A stretch of 64,000 nucleotides of DNA from assembly GCA_002733135.1 (NCBI GenBank), contig NVUJ01000003.1:22018-86017 (forward strand), given 5' to 3'. A model generated the notes under the pieces. That model did no database searches and had not been told where the DNA came from. It worked only from the letters and a program-made list of their open reading frames with translations. Source of the DNA: Cycloclasticus sp. (lineage in GTDB: Bacteria > Pseudomonadota > Gammaproteobacteria > Methylococcales > Cycloclasticaceae). A program made the position numbers and the translations under genes. Within the stretch, counting starts at the first letter, position 1, and every line of letters starts with the position of its first letter. Positions 1 to 8,217 of the stretch are shown here, one piece after another.

Positions 1-448
1 CTATGGTGTGGTGGAGTTTGACAGCAAAGGTAAAGCCATTAGCCTAGCTGAAAAGCCTAAACAACCAAAGAGTAATTATGCAGTAACTGGGTTGTATTTT
101 TACCCTAATGATGTGATTAAAAAAGCCAAAGAGGTAGTGCCGTCTGAGCGGGGTGAATTAGAGATTACCTCAGTTAATCAATTGTATTTAGACGAACAAC
201 GTTTAAAGGTGGAGCTGATGGGGCGTGGTTATGCTTGGTTAGATACAGGTACACACGAAAGCCTTTTGGAGGCGGCACAATTTATTGAGATTATAGAAAA
301 GCGTCAAGGTTTAAAAGTAGCTTGTTTGGAGGAAATTGCGTTTGAGCAAGGTTATATCTCTAGAGAACAATTGATTGAACTTGCGCAACCGTTAGTTAAA
401 AACCAATACGGACAGTACCTGTTGAGGTGTGCTGAAGAAGGGCGTTAA
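1..448 (+). CDS. rmlA: Glucose-1-phosphate thymidylyltransferase, C-terminal part
   Basis: The reading frame is open from the window edge, so the N-terminal half lies outside. RmlA joins glucose-1-phosphate to dTTP, the first step of dTDP-L-rhamnose synthesis in the cytoplasm. The visible part has the family segments [18 protein letters not shown], the [12 protein letters not shown] stretch and [16 protein letters not shown], which belong to the C-terminal half of the nucleotidyltransferase fold. The stop codon is followed directly by the GTG start of rmlC, and rmlD and rmlB follow with overlaps, so this is one tight operon in the order A-C-D-B. Identification is secure; only completeness is unknown. 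Confidence 0.95.
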   Translation, partial: YGVVEFDSKGKAISLAEKPKQPKSNYAVTGLYFYPNDVIKKAKEVVPSERGELEITSVNQLYLDEQRLKVELMGRGYAWLDTGTHESLLEAAQFIEIIEKRQGLKVACLEEIAFEQGYISREQLIELAQPLVKNQYGQYLLRCAEEGR

Positions 449-1024
449 GTGCAGTTTATAAAACAATCAATTGCTGATATTTTAGTTATTGAGCCAACAG
501 TTCATGGTGATTCGCGTGGGTATTTTGTAGAAACGTTTCGACAAGATTTGCTTGATAAGGCCTTGGGTTATACGGTTAGCTTTGTGCAGGATAACGAGTC
601 AAAATCGTCGAAAGGGGTTTTAAGAGGCTTGCACTTTCAATTAGCGCCCCACGCGCAAAGTAAATTAGTAAGGGTGGTAGACGGCAGCGTTTTGGATGTG
701 TCTGTGGACATTCGCGTGGGAAGCCCAAGCTTCGGTCAGCACGTTGCTATTGAACTTTCGGCTGACAATAAGCGCCAGATTTTTGTACCGCGCGGCTTTG
801 CACATGGCTTTGTGGTGCTCAGTGAGAACGCTACGTTTGCTTACAAGGTTGATAATTACTATTCACCTGAATGTGATCGTGGTTTAGCCTTTGATGACGA
901 GCAATTAAATATAGATTGGCGATTAGGTAAGGATGAATTGCTGTTATCTGATAAGGATGCAAAGCAACCTTCGTTTGCAGATCTGCCTGAGTGTTTTAAT
1001 ATCACACAAAATTACTATGAGTGA
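449..1024 (+). CDS. rmlC: dTDP-4-dehydrorhamnose 3,5-epimerase
   Basis: This 191-residue protein is the usual RmlC length. It epimerises dTDP-4-keto-6-deoxyglucose at C3 and C5, the third step to dTDP-rhamnose. The family signatures are GDSRGYFVETFR near the N-terminus, GVLRGLHFQ with the catalytic His, and VPRGFAHGFVVLSE in the cupin core. It begins with GTG immediately after the rmlA stop, with a purine-rich GAAGAAGGG stretch upstream as ribosome binding site. Its end overlaps the rmlD start by 8 bases, which suggests translational coupling. Confidence 0.96.
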   Translation: MQFIKQSIADILVIEPTVHGDSRGYFVETFRQDLLDKALGYTVSFVQDNESKSSKGVLRGLHFQLAPHAQSKLVRVVDGSVLDVSVDIRVGSPSFGQHVAIELSADNKRQIFVPRGFAHGFVVLSENATFAYKVDNYYSPECDRGLAFDDEQLNIDWRLGKDELLLSDKDAKQPSFADLPECFNITQNYYE

Positions 1025-1910
1025 GATTAGTTCGATATTAGTAACGGGCGGTAGTGGGCAACTCGGCCAGTCTATACGACGTTTGATTACGAAAAATGCG
1101 GATTACAAGGTCTCATTTCCAAAGCGCCAACAGTTAAACCTTGAAGACTCACAAAGCATTAGAGACTATTTTAATCAGCATACAGTTGATTTGATTATTA
1201 ATTGTGCCGCATACACGGCAGTTGATAAGGCAGAGTCTGAACCGGAGCAAGCCGACCAATTAAATCATTTAGCCGTTAAGCGGCTGGCAAAAATGGCTGT
1301 TGAGCAAAATGCCAAGCTGATTCATATTTCAACGGATTATGTGTTTGCAGGTATCAGTTGTAAGCCTTATGTAGAATCTGATGATGTGGCCCCACAAGGC
1401 GTGTATGGTTTAACGAAACTTAAGGGAGAGCAGGCGATACTTTCCATCATGCCCGATAATGCCGTTATTATCCGCACAAGCTGGCTGTATTCTGAATTCG
1501 GCAATAATTTTGTTAAAACGATGCTGAAGCTAGGCGAGCAAAGAAATGAGTTAAATGTCGTATCTGACCAATTAGGTACGCCGACTTATGCAGGTGATTT
1601 AGCCCAAGCGATTATTTGTATTGTGCAAAGTGAAGCGTTTAACCAAACAAACTTTAAAAGCAGTATTTACCACTACAGTAATGAAGGCGTGTGCAGTTGG
1701 TATGATTTTGCTAAGACTATATTTGAATTAAGTGGCATTGATTGTTCTGTTAGTCCTATTGCAAGCAAAGACTACCCAACGCTTGCAAAGCGCCCGAATT
1801 ACAACGTGCTAAACAAAGCTAAAATAAAACAAGCGTACGCATTGGATGTGCCTTACTGGAAGGAGTCTTTGCAGAGTTGCTTACGGGCGATTCAGGGGAA
1901 AGCATCATGA
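1017..1910 (+). CDS. rmlD: dTDP-4-dehydrorhamnose reductase
   Basis: This 297-residue reductase carries out the last step to dTDP-L-rhamnose. The N-terminus has the Rossmann motif TGGSGQLGQ, followed by [12 protein letters not shown] and the short-chain-dehydrogenase YGLTK pair. The ATG at 1017 is chosen because the nucleotide-binding motif begins a few residues later; the frame stays open upstream to 933, but that would add a sequence unlike the family. It overlaps rmlC by 8 bases, and its TGA overlaps the rmlB ATG (ATGA). Confidence 0.95.
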   Translation: MSEISSILVTGGSGQLGQSIRRLITKNADYKVSFPKRQQLNLEDSQSIRDYFNQHTVDLIINCAAYTAVDKAESEPEQADQLNHLAVKRLAKMAVEQNAKLIHISTDYVFAGISCKPYVESDDVAPQGVYGLTKLKGEQAILSIMPDNAVIIRTSWLYSEFGNNFVKTMLKLGEQRNELNVVSDQLGTPTYAGDLAQAIICIVQSEAFNQTNFKSSIYHYSNEGVCSWYDFAKTIFELSGIDCSVSPIASKDYPTLAKRPNYNVLNKAKIKQAYALDVPYWKESLQSCLRAIQGKAS

Positions 1911-2953
1911 AAACAATATTGCTAACGGGTGGGGCTGGTTTTATTGGCTCAGCCGTTATACGGCACCTTATTAATGACACAAATGCTACGGTTATTAATG
2001 TAGATAAGTTGACCTATGCAGGTAACTTAGAGTCTCTTGCGCTTGTAAGTGATAGTGAGCGGTATACGTTTGAGCAAGTTGATATTTGTGATGCCGCTGA
2101 GATTAAACGGGTGTTAAATCAGCATCAGCCCGACATAATGATGCACCTAGCGGCGGAATCGCACGTGGATCGCTCTATCGATGGGCCAGGTGAATTTATT
2201 CAGACCAATATTGTGGGCACTTATAACTTGCTAGAGCAGGCAAGGCATTATTGGGCCGCATTAAATGGCGATAAAAAGGCTAGTTTTAGATTCCATCATA
2301 TTTCAACTGATGAGGTGTATGGCGATTTAGAAGGCACTGATGATTTGTTTACCGAGGAAACGCCCTACGCGCCCAGCTCGCCCTATTCTGCCAGTAAAGC
2401 GAGCTCAGACCACCTAGTAAGGGCTTGGCAACGCACCTATAACTTTCCAGCGGTCATTACTAACTGTTCTAATAACTACGGCCCTTATCATTTTCCCGAG
2501 AAATTAATTCCGTTGATGGTTTTAAATGCCTTAGCGGGAAAGCCATTGCCCGTTTATGGCAAAGGGCATCAAATTCGTGATTGGTTATACGTAGATGACC
2601 ACGCTCGCGCATTAGTAAAAGTAGCAACAGATGGCGCGTTGAATGAAACATATAATATTGGTGGGCATAATGAAATGCAGAATATCGATGTTGTACGAAC
2701 CATTTGCGATTTATTAGAAGAACTGGTTCCCAACAAGCCTGCAGGAGTGATGGCCTATCGGGATTTAATCACCTACGTAACAGATCGAGCTGGGCATGAT
2801 GTACGATATGCGATTGATGCCAGTAAAATACAGAAAGAACTGGGTTGGATGCCCCACGAAACCTTTGACAGTGGCATTCGCAAAACGGTGAAATGGTATT
2901 TAGCTAATCAGCAGTGGTGTCAGCATGTGCAAGACGGTAGCTACCATAAATAG
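1907..2953 (+). CDS. rmlB: dTDP-glucose 4,6-dehydratase
   Basis: This 348-residue dehydratase is the second enzyme of dTDP-rhamnose synthesis. It has the N-terminal [11 protein letters not shown] motif, the active-site [10 protein letters not shown] segment and the [10 protein letters not shown] catalytic Tyr/Lys. The ATG at 1907 overlaps the rmlD stop and places the GGAGFIG motif at the usual distance; the 10 extra upstream residues in the open frame are not needed. It is the last gene of the rml operon. The next gene begins 48 bases later with no visible terminator, so it may be cotranscribed. Confidence 0.96.
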   Translation: MKTILLTGGAGFIGSAVIRHLINDTNATVINVDKLTYAGNLESLALVSDSERYTFEQVDICDAAEIKRVLNQHQPDIMMHLAAESHVDRSIDGPGEFIQTNIVGTYNLLEQARHYWAALNGDKKASFRFHHISTDEVYGDLEGTDDLFTEETPYAPSSPYSASKASSDHLVRAWQRTYNFPAVITNCSNNYGPYHFPEKLIPLMVLNALAGKPLPVYGKGHQIRDWLYVDDHARALVKVATDGALNETYNIGGHNEMQNIDVVRTICDLLEELVPNKPAGVMAYRDLITYVTDRAGHDVRYAIDASKIQKELGWMPHETFDSGIRKTVKWYLANQQWCQHVQDGSYHK

Positions 2954-3001
2954 GTAAAGTGATGGCTTGTTACCTCGACCTTGCCAACGTAATGAATTTC
3001 T

Positions 3002-4168
3002 ATGAATAAACTACCGCTCGATAATAGTTATGCTTTGCTAATGGTTTTTTTGGCGCCACAAAAAACCGAGGCAAGGTTGTTACAGATACAGCAAGCAGCG
3101 GAAAATAATCAGATTGTTTGGGAAGAGCTGCTTTATCAGGCAAATATTCAATTATGTACCCCTCTTTGGTTTAGCCAGTTACGTAAAGACGGTTTGCTAG
3201 AGCTATTGCCTAGCGACCTTGTTGAATACATATCGGAAATTTATAACGCCAATGAAGAGCGGAATATTCAAATGCGTTTGGCACTTATTGAATTGTTGTC
3301 TGCTCTCAATGCAGCATCTATTGATTCTATACTTCTAAAGGGGGCGTCTACATTTTGCGATAACTTGTATGGTGATTTAGGTAGCCGTGTAATGGGAGAT
3401 TTAGATGTGCTAGTGCCCGCTGATAAGGTTGAACAAAGCCAACTGATTTTAGACAAATTAGGTTACGTTGCCATACCTAATAAGGGCATGGAGCTTGAAG
3501 GGCTGCCAACTGATGTCAGACACCATCAGTTGCTTCAACATTACATTCCTAATACGCCCGTGGTGGTTGAGATTCACTTTAAATTGTCTTATGCAATGGT
3601 GGGGCGCATGTTGCCTGTTGAGACTGCGTGGAAAAACAGAGTGACGGTATGTTTACAAACGGAGGCTACGTCAGTCCTTTCACCAAGTGATAAGTTAATA
3701 CTCAATACAGGCCATGCTTTAGTGCCCCACCGTGAGTACATTAGGGGATATATATCACTGCTTCAATTAACGGAATTTACAAATCTTACTGTGCGTTATG
3801 GTGATGAAATCTCAAAGCGTGAATGGCTGGCAGTGGCTGCTAAGTTTGGTTTATCGGTGGCGTTTGCCACGTATGCTATGTTGTCTAGCCGATACATGGA
3901 CGGGGACTTTGTGCGTTCTGAGGGGTCACTAACCTTTAATGAGAAACGAATTCTTTTTCTGGGGCGCTATCTCGAGAAGGTAGGGATTGGTGCTACACCT
4001 CTTGTTTTAAGGGGTAGGAATTTATTTTATCAAGGGTTGTATCTATTGAAGCTACCTTTTTGGGTATGGATAAACCCATGCTATGTCGAGGGTTGGAAAA
4101 ACTTGCCTGCAAGGCTAAGACTGCTTTTTGTGAAGCTGCTCAGTTTTAAGAGCTGGGGTAAGGTCTGA
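3002..4168 (+). CDS. Nucleotidyltransferase-fold family protein (NTP_transf_5-like)
   Basis: This 388-residue protein resembles the nucleotidyltransferase-like family (Pfam NTP_transf_5) often found in polysaccharide and peptide-modification clusters. The diagnostic stretch is around residues 113-142: LLKGAS, then a GDLGSRVMGDLDVLV segment with paired acidic residues (DLD) as in the metal-binding site of this fold. A later EIHFKL segment is also typical. The C-terminal third is hydrophobic and basic. It converges on the HprK-like kinase gene with only 11 bases between the stops. Homologues of both occur together in some lasso-peptide (paeninodin-type) and exopolysaccharide loci. The substrate is unknown. 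Confidence 0.72.
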   Translation: MNKLPLDNSYALLMVFLAPQKTEARLLQIQQAAENNQIVWEELLYQANIQLCTPLWFSQLRKDGLLELLPSDLVEYISEIYNANEERNIQMRLALIELLSALNAASIDSILLKGASTFCDNLYGDLGSRVMGDLDVLVPADKVEQSQLILDKLGYVAIPNKGMELEGLPTDVRHHQLLQHYIPNTPVVVEIHFKLSYAMVGRMLPVETAWKNRVTVCLQTEATSVLSPSDKLILNTGHALVPHREYIRGYISLLQLTEFTNLTVRYGDEISKREWLAVAAKFGLSVAFATYAMLSSRYMDGDFVRSEGSLTFNEKRILFLGRYLEKVGIGATPLVLRGRNLFYQGLYLLKLPFWVWINPCYVEGWKNLPARLRLLFVKLLSFKSWGKV

Positions 4169-4179
4169 TGCTTTCTTGG

Positions 4180-5376
4180 CTACGCAATGCTATTTAGTGC
4201 ATTCATGGCGTCATTAATATCCGAATACTGTAACGAGTAACACGGTAATTGTTCCACTAGTGTCACGATGGATCTTATATCGTCATCATTGAGTGGTCGC
4301 CCAGATGAGCCGCATTGAAGTAATATTTTAAGGGCGTTTTGTTTATCGATAGACTCAAATAGACACGGCTTATTCTGTTGATATGTCGGAAATACAATGG
4401 CATTAATGGTGATGTTTTCTTCTATTTCCACGGGTGACTTTTTTATTGGCATGTAACGCACCCATTTTTCATCTAAACGATGGTGTTGCATGGTTGATTT
4501 TAACGTTGGGTAGTAGCCAGATAAAAAGGGTACTGAGCCACCTTTAATGCAAATTGGGAAAGGGTGGGGAATAAGCCGTTGAGTAGCTGTATCAATAATG
4601 GCGAGTTCATCTGTATGGCACCGCCATTTTTGCGTAGATAAGACAGCAGCCAGTGTGCTTTTGCCTGAGCCAGCTTCAGCCGGAAACAGCAATGTTTGAC
4701 CTGTTGTTGCTGATAATGCCGCTGAGTGAAACATTAAGGGTGGGTTGTTTAATTTAGCTTGTGCGCTGTAGCTGGTCTCAAAAAGAATGCCAAATAAATT
4801 AGGAATAACACCCTTAAGCGGTACGTTTTTTGATACGCATACATAATCGATATAAATATAGAATTGTTCATTGCCGGGGTATTTAGATGCACAGCAAGTA
4901 ATAATACTTTTGGGTTTTGAGTCTTTAGCGAGGGGGATAAAAGAATCAAAAATACGTAAAAATTCTCGCTTTAGAACAATCGATTCGATAGCGATACCGA
5001 ATGCTTGCGAATCGATCTGTAGAAAAATGTCAGGTAGTAAGGCCTTGTTAGCAATGAGCTTTTTGGCGGGGCTAATAGGGGTTATAAACGACTCGTAGTT
5101 AGGCTCCGTAGGAAGTTGTAGTTGGCTTTTCTCAAAAGAATCAAAGAAGCTGTCGATGTCACCTTTAGCTGTAGCTAAAGAGACAGACATTTGTTTTGCA
5201 TAAAGATTGGCTAGCTCTTCGTGTGTCGCCACTTCGAATGAATTGCACCATAGGAAAGATGCGGACTGGTTTAATGCTACGACGGTTTGGTTTGCTTCAT
5301 TAAAAAGTATGGGCCCATCCGAGAACGGATGAAAAGTAAAATATTCATACGCTTCTTTTAATTTAAGAAAAGACAA
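4180..5376 (-). CDS. PqqD-like domain fused to HprK-related kinase
   Basis: This protein has 398 residues. Residues of about 1-90 look like a PqqD-type peptide-chaperone fold (FHPFSDGPILFNEANQTVV then LNQSASFLW). The rest resembles the HPr kinase family. FHSAALS precedes a Walker A loop AEAGSGKST at about 230-240, and HTDELAIID looks like a Walker B element. The start is TTG: a TAA lies directly upstream in frame and there is no ATG before the first domain. No good ribosome binding site is visible, so initiation is uncertain. It lies 112 bases downstream of a small peptide gene on the same strand. Because the chaperone-like domain is attached to the kinase, a peptide substrate rather than HPr is plausible; that is inference. 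Confidence 0.75.
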   Translation of the reverse strand: MSFLKLKEAYEYFTFHPFSDGPILFNEANQTVVALNQSASFLWCNSFEVATHEELANLYAKQMSVSLATAKGDIDSFFDSFEKSQLQLPTEPNYESFITPISPAKKLIANKALLPDIFLQIDSQAFGIAIESIVLKREFLRIFDSFIPLAKDSKPKSIITCCASKYPGNEQFYIYIDYVCVSKNVPLKGVIPNLFGILFETSYSAQAKLNNPPLMFHSAALSATTGQTLLFPAEAGSGKSTLAAVLSTQKWRCHTDELAIIDTATQRLIPHPFPICIKGGSVPFLSGYYPTLKSTMQHHRLDEKWVRYMPIKKSPVEIEENITINAIVFPTYQQNKPCLFESIDKQNALKILLQCGSSGRPLNDDDIRSIVTLVEQLPCYSLQYSDINDAMNALNSIA

Positions 5377-5488
5377 TTAACTAATTCGAGGCGTTTATTA
5401 TTAAAGAATTTATTGCATTGCGATGCTTAGAGTTTTATATTTTGGCGTATGCACAATGTATTACTCTTACTCAATGAATAATAATCAA

Positions 5489-5704
5489 CTAACAGTTGGG
5501 GTGGCCAGGTGATGACGTTGGGCAGTTTTTATGGGATGCCATTGCCGATTCGCTATGAAGGATTAAGGACGTAATAGCTGGAGTAGCATAAACGGCGTAT
5601 TTACTTTTTCTTAAAAATTCGCGACGTGACTCACAGTCAGTAGCTTGAGGTGTTTCCTTTATTTTATTTTCCATTTTTAAGCCTTTTGCTTTTTCCATCT
5701 GCAT
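5489..5704 (-). CDS. Small Tat-signal-like peptide, candidate modified-peptide precursor
   Basis: This 71-residue frame has three parts. There is a charged N-terminus. Next is SRREFLRK at residues 26-33, matching the twin-arginine signal consensus. A hydrophobic stretch then ends in SAMA, a likely signal-peptidase site after residue 56. The remaining tail, SHKNCPTSSPGHPNC, is 15 residues with two Cys and three Pro. YATPAI at 39-44 fits the YxxPx(L/I) motif recognised in lasso-peptide leaders. The ATG at 5704 is chosen because AAGGAG lies about 10 bases upstream; ATG at 5674 is an alternative, and the open frame to 5860 lacks support. The PqqD-kinase gene is downstream. Function is unknown. 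Confidence 0.6.
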   Translation of the reverse strand: MQMEKAKGLKMENKIKETPQATDCESRREFLRKSKYAVYATPAITSLILHSESAMASHKNCPTSSPGHPNC

Positions 5705-5920
5705 TATCCTTATACTCCTTGCTCTTCTTATTCTAGTGGAAAATGTTAAGAGTGTGTGTATTTTTAAGACCAAATCAGAATAAATAACCGTGATGCACAT
5801 CACTTTTTGGCATAAAAGGTAAAAAAATAAATTATTTTGGGTGGATTCATTTGTTGGCATGTAATATATCGTCTTCTTTTAACAAACCAGTCACACGGAT
5901 CATATAAGCCAAATTAAACC

Positions 5921-7261
5921 ATGACTTTTACTCATTCAAAATCAAGCCAACTTTTGGCTAATGCTGCGCTAGTACTGTTGGTATGGGTAACGTTGCCGCT
6001 GGGTAGTAATCGGCCTTGGTCGGCCATGTTGTTTGTGATGTTGGTGTCGATGCTATCTGGGGTGTGGGCTTGGATGGCGTGTCGGCAACCAGCCCATAAA
6101 GCTTCTCAAAAGCAAGTATTTACGCTAGCAAAACCTTTGTTTGTACTGTTATTAGTCACCCAGCTTTGGGTGTGCGTACAGTGGTTAATGGGCTTAAGCG
6201 AAGATAGTGCTAGAACCTTTTATTACCTGCTGCTCGGTTGTGCTTATTGTTTGTTATATTTATTGATAGTTAATTTATTTACCACCCGTAAACGGCTCAC
6301 TTTATTACTGTCGACGTTAATTATTAGTGGCGCATTTCAGGGGTTTTACGGCTCGCTGATGACGCTGTCGGGTATTGAGTGGGGTTTTTTTGTAGAGAAA
6401 GAGCATTATCGAGGACTGGCTACGGGTACTTTTGTTAACCGTAATCACTTGGCGGGTTATTTGGAAATGACCATCGCTTGTAGCATCGGTTTGCTGCTGG
6501 CGTTTAGAACGGGGCAAGCCTTAACCTTGCGCAACACCATTGAATTGCTGATGGGGCCGAAGGTGAAAATACGTTTGGCTTTACTGATGATGGTTATTGC
6601 GCTGGTGTTGACGCATTCGCGAATGGGCAACACGGCCTTTTTTAGTAGTTTGTTGTTGGTGGGTGGTTTATTTGTGCTGACTAATAAGCGTCATAGAAAG
6701 CGAAACAGCCTTATTTTTATTAGTATTATTTTGATTGACCTATTGGTTATCAGCCAATATTTTGGTTTGGATCAACTAAAAGAGCGCTTAGTGAATACGC
6801 GAATTAGCGATCAAGTGGTGAATGGCGAGGTGGTGCAAAAAGATAATATTGTGCGAGATGATATTGTGGTGTCTGCCTTACCCATGATTAAGCAACGCCC
6901 TTTTGTGGGTTATGGCGCAGGTTCGTTCGAGTCTACGTATCAACAATATGCGGGTGATCATATACGCATTCATTTAGACCATGCGCATAACGACTACGTG
7001 CAGTTTTTGGTTGAATTTGGGTTAATTGGTTTCGTGCCTTTGTTGTTGTTTGTTTTGATGTCCCTTTGGCATGCTTTTCAGGCTTTGCGGATGAGAGAGT
7101 CGTGGTATCGAAGTGGTGTGGGTTTTGCCGCGTCGATGGGCATAATGTCGATTTTAATCCACTCATTTACCGATTTTAACTTACAGATTCCCGCTAATGC
7201 GGCGACGTTTATTGTGTTATGCGCCATAGCGGTTTTGGCACGAACACACGTTAAGGAATAA
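5921..7261 (+). CDS. O-antigen ligase / polymerase family membrane protein
   Basis: This 446-residue inner-membrane protein has about ten hydrophobic segments and the Wzy_C/WaaL signature HAHNDYVQFLVEFGLIG in the large loop before the last helices. The RNHLAGYLE motif near residue 170 is also typical of this family. Such proteins polymerise repeat units or ligate polysaccharide to lipid or protein at the periplasmic face. It fits the neighbouring dTDP-rhamnose genes. Ligase and polymerase cannot be told apart from sequence alone; protein O-oligosaccharyltransferases share the same domain. No clear ribosome binding site is seen before the ATG. It is the last gene before the tRNA. Confidence 0.85.
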   Translation: MTFTHSKSSQLLANAALVLLVWVTLPLGSNRPWSAMLFVMLVSMLSGVWAWMACRQPAHKASQKQVFTLAKPLFVLLLVTQLWVCVQWLMGLSEDSARTFYYLLLGCAYCLLYLLIVNLFTTRKRLTLLLSTLIISGAFQGFYGSLMTLSGIEWGFFVEKEHYRGLATGTFVNRNHLAGYLEMTIACSIGLLLAFRTGQALTLRNTIELLMGPKVKIRLALLMMVIALVLTHSRMGNTAFFSSLLLVGGLFVLTNKRHRKRNSLIFISIILIDLLVISQYFGLDQLKERLVNTRISDQVVNGEVVQKDNIVRDDIVVSALPMIKQRPFVGYGAGSFESTYQQYAGDHIRIHLDHAHNDYVQFLVEFGLIGFVPLLLFVLMSLWHAFQALRMRESWYRSGVGFAASMGIMSILIHSFTDFNLQIPANAATFIVLCAIAVLARTHVKE

Positions 7262-7272
7262 GTTGTGAGAAA

Positions 7273-7349
7273 TGGCGCGCTCGGCGGGAGTCGAACCCAC
7301 GACCTTCGCCTTCGGAGGGCGACACTCTATCCAGCTGAGCTACGAGCGC
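7273..7349 (-). tRNA. tRNA-Arg (anticodon CCG)
   Basis: Read on the minus strand, this 77-base sequence folds as a complete cloverleaf. The acceptor stem GCGCTCG pairs with CGAGCGC, and the 3' end GCCA is encoded. The D arm is TAGCTCAGCTGG, the anticodon loop CTCCGAA carries CCG (decoding CGG), and the T arm contains GGTTCGACTCC. Its 3' end faces the polysaccharide region, the usual orientation when a tRNA 3' end serves as an island integration site, although no att repeat is visible here. Confidence 0.97.
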
Positions 7350-7498
7350 GTTGGTTTTTTTAATGCCGATTATTATAGCGTGATAAGAGTTATAACTTTA
7401 TTCTTAAGTGACTTGTTATAGTAAAATGTTCGGTTTTTTTGTTGAGTGCCTCATGTAGCGTTTATAATCATATAAAATTTATTATTTGGAGTGGTTCA

Positions 7499-7987
7499 GT
7501 GAGTGAAGATAAAAAAGTTTTTAGTGATTTAACGTTGGTTATTGGTGTTTTGGTGCTGGTAGCCGTCATTATTTCAATTATTGCAGTTAACCTAGTGGAT
7601 ACTGAAAATCCTAATGGTAATGCATGGAAAGAAAAGAAGCTGCTTGATAGGATTAAACCTCTTGGGGAAGTAGCCACCACGGCAGAAGAAGCATTGGCTG
7701 CTAGCCCAAAATCAGACGAGCCCCAGCCTGTTGAAAGCACAGGCCCGATGACGGCTGAACAGATTTACGATACAGCGTGCATGGCCTGCCATACAACGGG
7801 TGCGGCTAGTGCTCCTGTATTGGGCGATGTGGCAGCGTGGGCGCCACGCATTGCACAAGGTGCTGATGTATTGTTTGAGCACGCAACCAAAGGTTTTAAA
7901 GGCATGCCTCCGCGAGGCGGTTCTCCGCAGTTATCGGATGATGAGATTAAAGCCAGCATTGAATATATGGTGGAAAAAAGTAGTTAG
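7499..7987 (+). CDS. Membrane-anchored cytochrome c5 family protein
   Basis: This protein has 162 residues. An N-terminal membrane anchor (LTLVIGVLVLVAVIISIIAV) is followed by an Ala/Glu-rich linker and one class I cytochrome c domain. Haem attachment is CMACH at residues 94-98, and GMPPRGG supplies the likely axial Met. This is the cytochrome c5 architecture: a periplasmic electron carrier to terminal oxidases. The start is taken as GTG at 7499, with TTTGGAG about 8 bases upstream; the open frame extends to 7439, but the extra residues do not resemble the family. It is probably monocistronic. Confidence 0.9.
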   Translation: MSEDKKVFSDLTLVIGVLVLVAVIISIIAVNLVDTENPNGNAWKEKKLLDRIKPLGEVATTAEEALAASPKSDEPQPVESTGPMTAEQIYDTACMACHTTGAASAPVLGDVAAWAPRIAQGADVLFEHATKGFKGMPPRGGSPQLSDDEIKASIEYMVEKSS

Positions 7988-8028
7988 AGGCCTTTTCACG
8001 AAAGCTCTTTTGCTCCCATATGGCGTCA

Positions 8029-8170
8029 CCTAAAGCGCCTACTGTTGGTAAAAAAGCACCCAAAGCATTCGCTGCACTCATGGGGCAGGCTCTGCTCAAT
8101 CGGTCATTTACTCCAGTAAACCCCCTCTTTTCGCGCATTTTTGCCTCGCCTAAAAGCGCCTACTGTTGGT
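8029..8170 (+). repeat. Pair of 21-22 base direct repeats in an intergenic gap
   Basis: CCTAAAGCGCCTACTGTTGGT at 8029-8049 recurs at 8149-8170 with one extra A. The similarity is patchy on the flanks (GCGTCA against GCCTCG before each copy). The repeats lie between the cytochrome c5 gene and the end of rep, a 230-base stretch with no convincing gene or terminator. They could be traces of a dispersed intergenic repeat or a tandem duplication. Confidence 0.6.
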
Positions 8171-8217
8171 GTCTGGAAACAAAATCCTCTTCCGTGCAAA
8201 GCCCTCAGTTAATATAT

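Noticed and set aside
5705..5860. Longer 123-residue version of the small Tat-like peptide
   Set aside because: The added 52 residues have no signal-like pattern, and the AAGGAG box sits inside them in front of the chosen start.
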